Shown one piece after another: positions 63,255 through 64,000 of a stretch of DNA of 64,000 bases. The DNA is from Thalassotalea euphylliae. Lineage in GTDB: Bacteria; Pseudomonadota; Gammaproteobacteria; Enterobacterales; Alteromonadaceae. Made by a program: the position numbers and the translations under genes. Within the stretch, counting starts at the first letter, position 1. The number at the start of each line of letters is the position of its first letter. Below the pieces are notes generated by a model. It made no database searches and was not told where the DNA came from. It saw nothing but the letters and a program-made list of their open reading frames with translations. The stretch is from contig NZ_QUOV01000001.1 in assembly GCF_003390395.1 (NCBI RefSeq), positions 3,906,001 to 3,970,000 on the forward strand. The letters are read 5' to 3'.

Positions 63255-64000
63255 TTATTGCCCAGAAGTGATTGTAATTTCACCTATTTTATTATTTTCA
63301 ATGTCTTCTTCGGTAAAGCGAAGTGGTCTTAATTGCGGCTGCTGAGAATACAGCATAGTTTGATCTAAATTATGATCCGCCCCAAACGCATGCGACTGCG
63401 AATAACTTAACAAGCCACGAGCCACTGGCCCTTCATCAGTAAAGTTCACCACTGTCATCCAGCTACTGCCATAATTAATATGGTAGCCCTCACCTTCGAC
63501 ACTCATCATGGTATTTGGCAGTGTAGGGTAAGTATGGCGTGGCAATAGGGTGCCATTATTGCTGGTAGCAGCTCTAAAGACATTAAAACCACCTTCAATA
63601 TTATGCGCCCCTGCCCATGGAATTTTCACGCCAGTTGCTTGCCCATCCGGTGTACTGCGCTCAACAAACTGAACCGTGCCTAGTACCTCATCCAATGCTA
63701 TGCCTGCTGATTCCACCGTCATAATTGCCCGTGCAAACTGAGTTAACACCTCAGGGGTTGCAGCCAATGTATTTGGCGTTGTTATAGGATTAGCCGGATC
63801 GAAATCATTTTGCCATTGTGGCGCTAGATTAAATTGAAAAGCAAACTCGCGGAACAGGTGGCCGGCACTGCTGTTTAGATTCATTGTGCCGTCCCATTGC
63901 GCCAAGGCACTGCAGCCTGCGCTAATATCGACATTTTGGCCATCAACATTGACGGGAGTATTGCCCTGATTTTGACACATTGCTAATAAGTCACTCAGTA
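63255..64000 (-). CDS. penicillin acylase-family hydrolase, 3' part only
   Basis: The reading frame is open to the window edge, so only the C-terminal 248 or so residues are seen. The block YHINYGSSWMTVVNFTDEGPVARGLLSYSQSHAFGADHNLDQ is the end signature of Ntn-hydrolases of the penicillin/acyl-homoserine-lactone acylase family. The nucleophile Ser and signal peptide are expected outside the window. Members cleave N-acyl bonds, including quorum-sensing lactones or beta-lactams; which applies is unknown. A terminator follows its stop. Confidence 0.8.
   Translation of the reverse strand, partial: LSDLLAMCQNQGNTPVNVDGQNVDISAGCSALAQWDGTMNLNSSAGHLFREFAFQFNLAPQWQNDFDPANPITTPNTLAATPEVLTQFARAIMTVESAGIALDEVLGTVQFVERSTPDGQATGVKIPWAGAHNIEGGFNVFRAATSNNGTLLPRHTYPTLPNTMMSVEGEGYHINYGSSWMTVVNFTDEGPVARGLLSYSQSHAFGADHNLDQTMLYSQQPQLRPLRFTEEDIENNKIGEITITSGQ

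Noticed and set aside
63127..63345. 72-codon frame over the tandem repeats
   Set aside because: It runs through repeats, a terminator and the antisense end of the acylase gene, so it is a chance frame.

Overview
The window is chromosomal DNA of a marine gammaproteobacterium, most likely Alteromonadales near Colwelliaceae (a Thalassotalea/Colwellia-type genome). The evidence is the protein families: PanP, three DUF3016 proteins, DUF3718, Mn-dependent pyrophosphatase, FxsA beside groESL and YheSTUV/SlyX/FkpA. Gene orders such as dksA-gluQ-pcnB-folK-panBC agree. The genus is an inference; no rRNA or tRNA gene is present. Coding density is high, and most gene groups end in clear hairpin terminators.

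Layout: 0-5.2 kb is a conserved housekeeping run on the + strand (dksA, gluQ, pcnB, folK, panB, panC), with pcnB probably starting at AUU. 5.4-7.7 kb holds an unknown exported protein and a DUF2975/XRE-type regulator/membrane-protein module. 7.7-12.2 kb (minus) has panP, a 28-codon candidate gene, a TrmB-like methyltransferase and the yadG-yadH ABC transporter. 12.4-14.4 kb is efp, with epmB divergent from it. 14.4-18.6 kb (minus) has a TPR-GGDEF protein, three DUF3016 paralogues and a DUF4136 lipoprotein. 19.3-24.3 kb is groEL-groES-fxsA, then cutA-dsbD. 24.5-29.2 kb (minus) is an overlapping unit: a periplasmic phosphate-binding-like protein (apparent AUU start), a porin-like barrel, a GGDEF-EAL protein and ung.

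29.5-32.2 kb is aroQ-accB-accC plus a cysteine-rich mini-protein. 32.3-39.7 kb has a DUF748 protein, elbB, a Bcr/CflA efflux pump, and a MocR regulator divergent from an EamA transporter. 39.9-44.4 kb is accessory: an esterase-fold protein without its Ser and His, and two convergent metallo-beta-lactamase-fold paralogues without a full zinc motif. 44.6-47.9 kb couples a zinc metalloprotease to an agmatinase-like hydrolase. 48.1-54 kb has fbp, ppaC, small exported proteins, an S1/P1 nuclease and a glycosyltransferase. 54-62 kb is the conserved fkpA/slyX/yheV/yheS and yheT/yheU neighbourhood, split by a MITE-like element, a Sel1 protein, a 42-residue membrane protein with an FNR-type promoter, and an orphan flagellin-like gene. 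The window ends in a MaoC-like protein, a short tandem repeat and the 3' part of a penicillin-acylase-family gene.

Functional links: panBC with panP (beta-alanine without an adjacent panD), efp with epmB (EF-P and its lysylation), accBC with aroQ, and folding or envelope quality control (groESL, dsbD, fkpA). The least explained parts are the pseudo-enzyme cluster at 40-44 kb, the DUF3016 array, the FNR-boxed micro-protein and the orphan flagellin-like protein. No prophage, insertion sequence with transposase, CRISPR array or classic defence island is visible.
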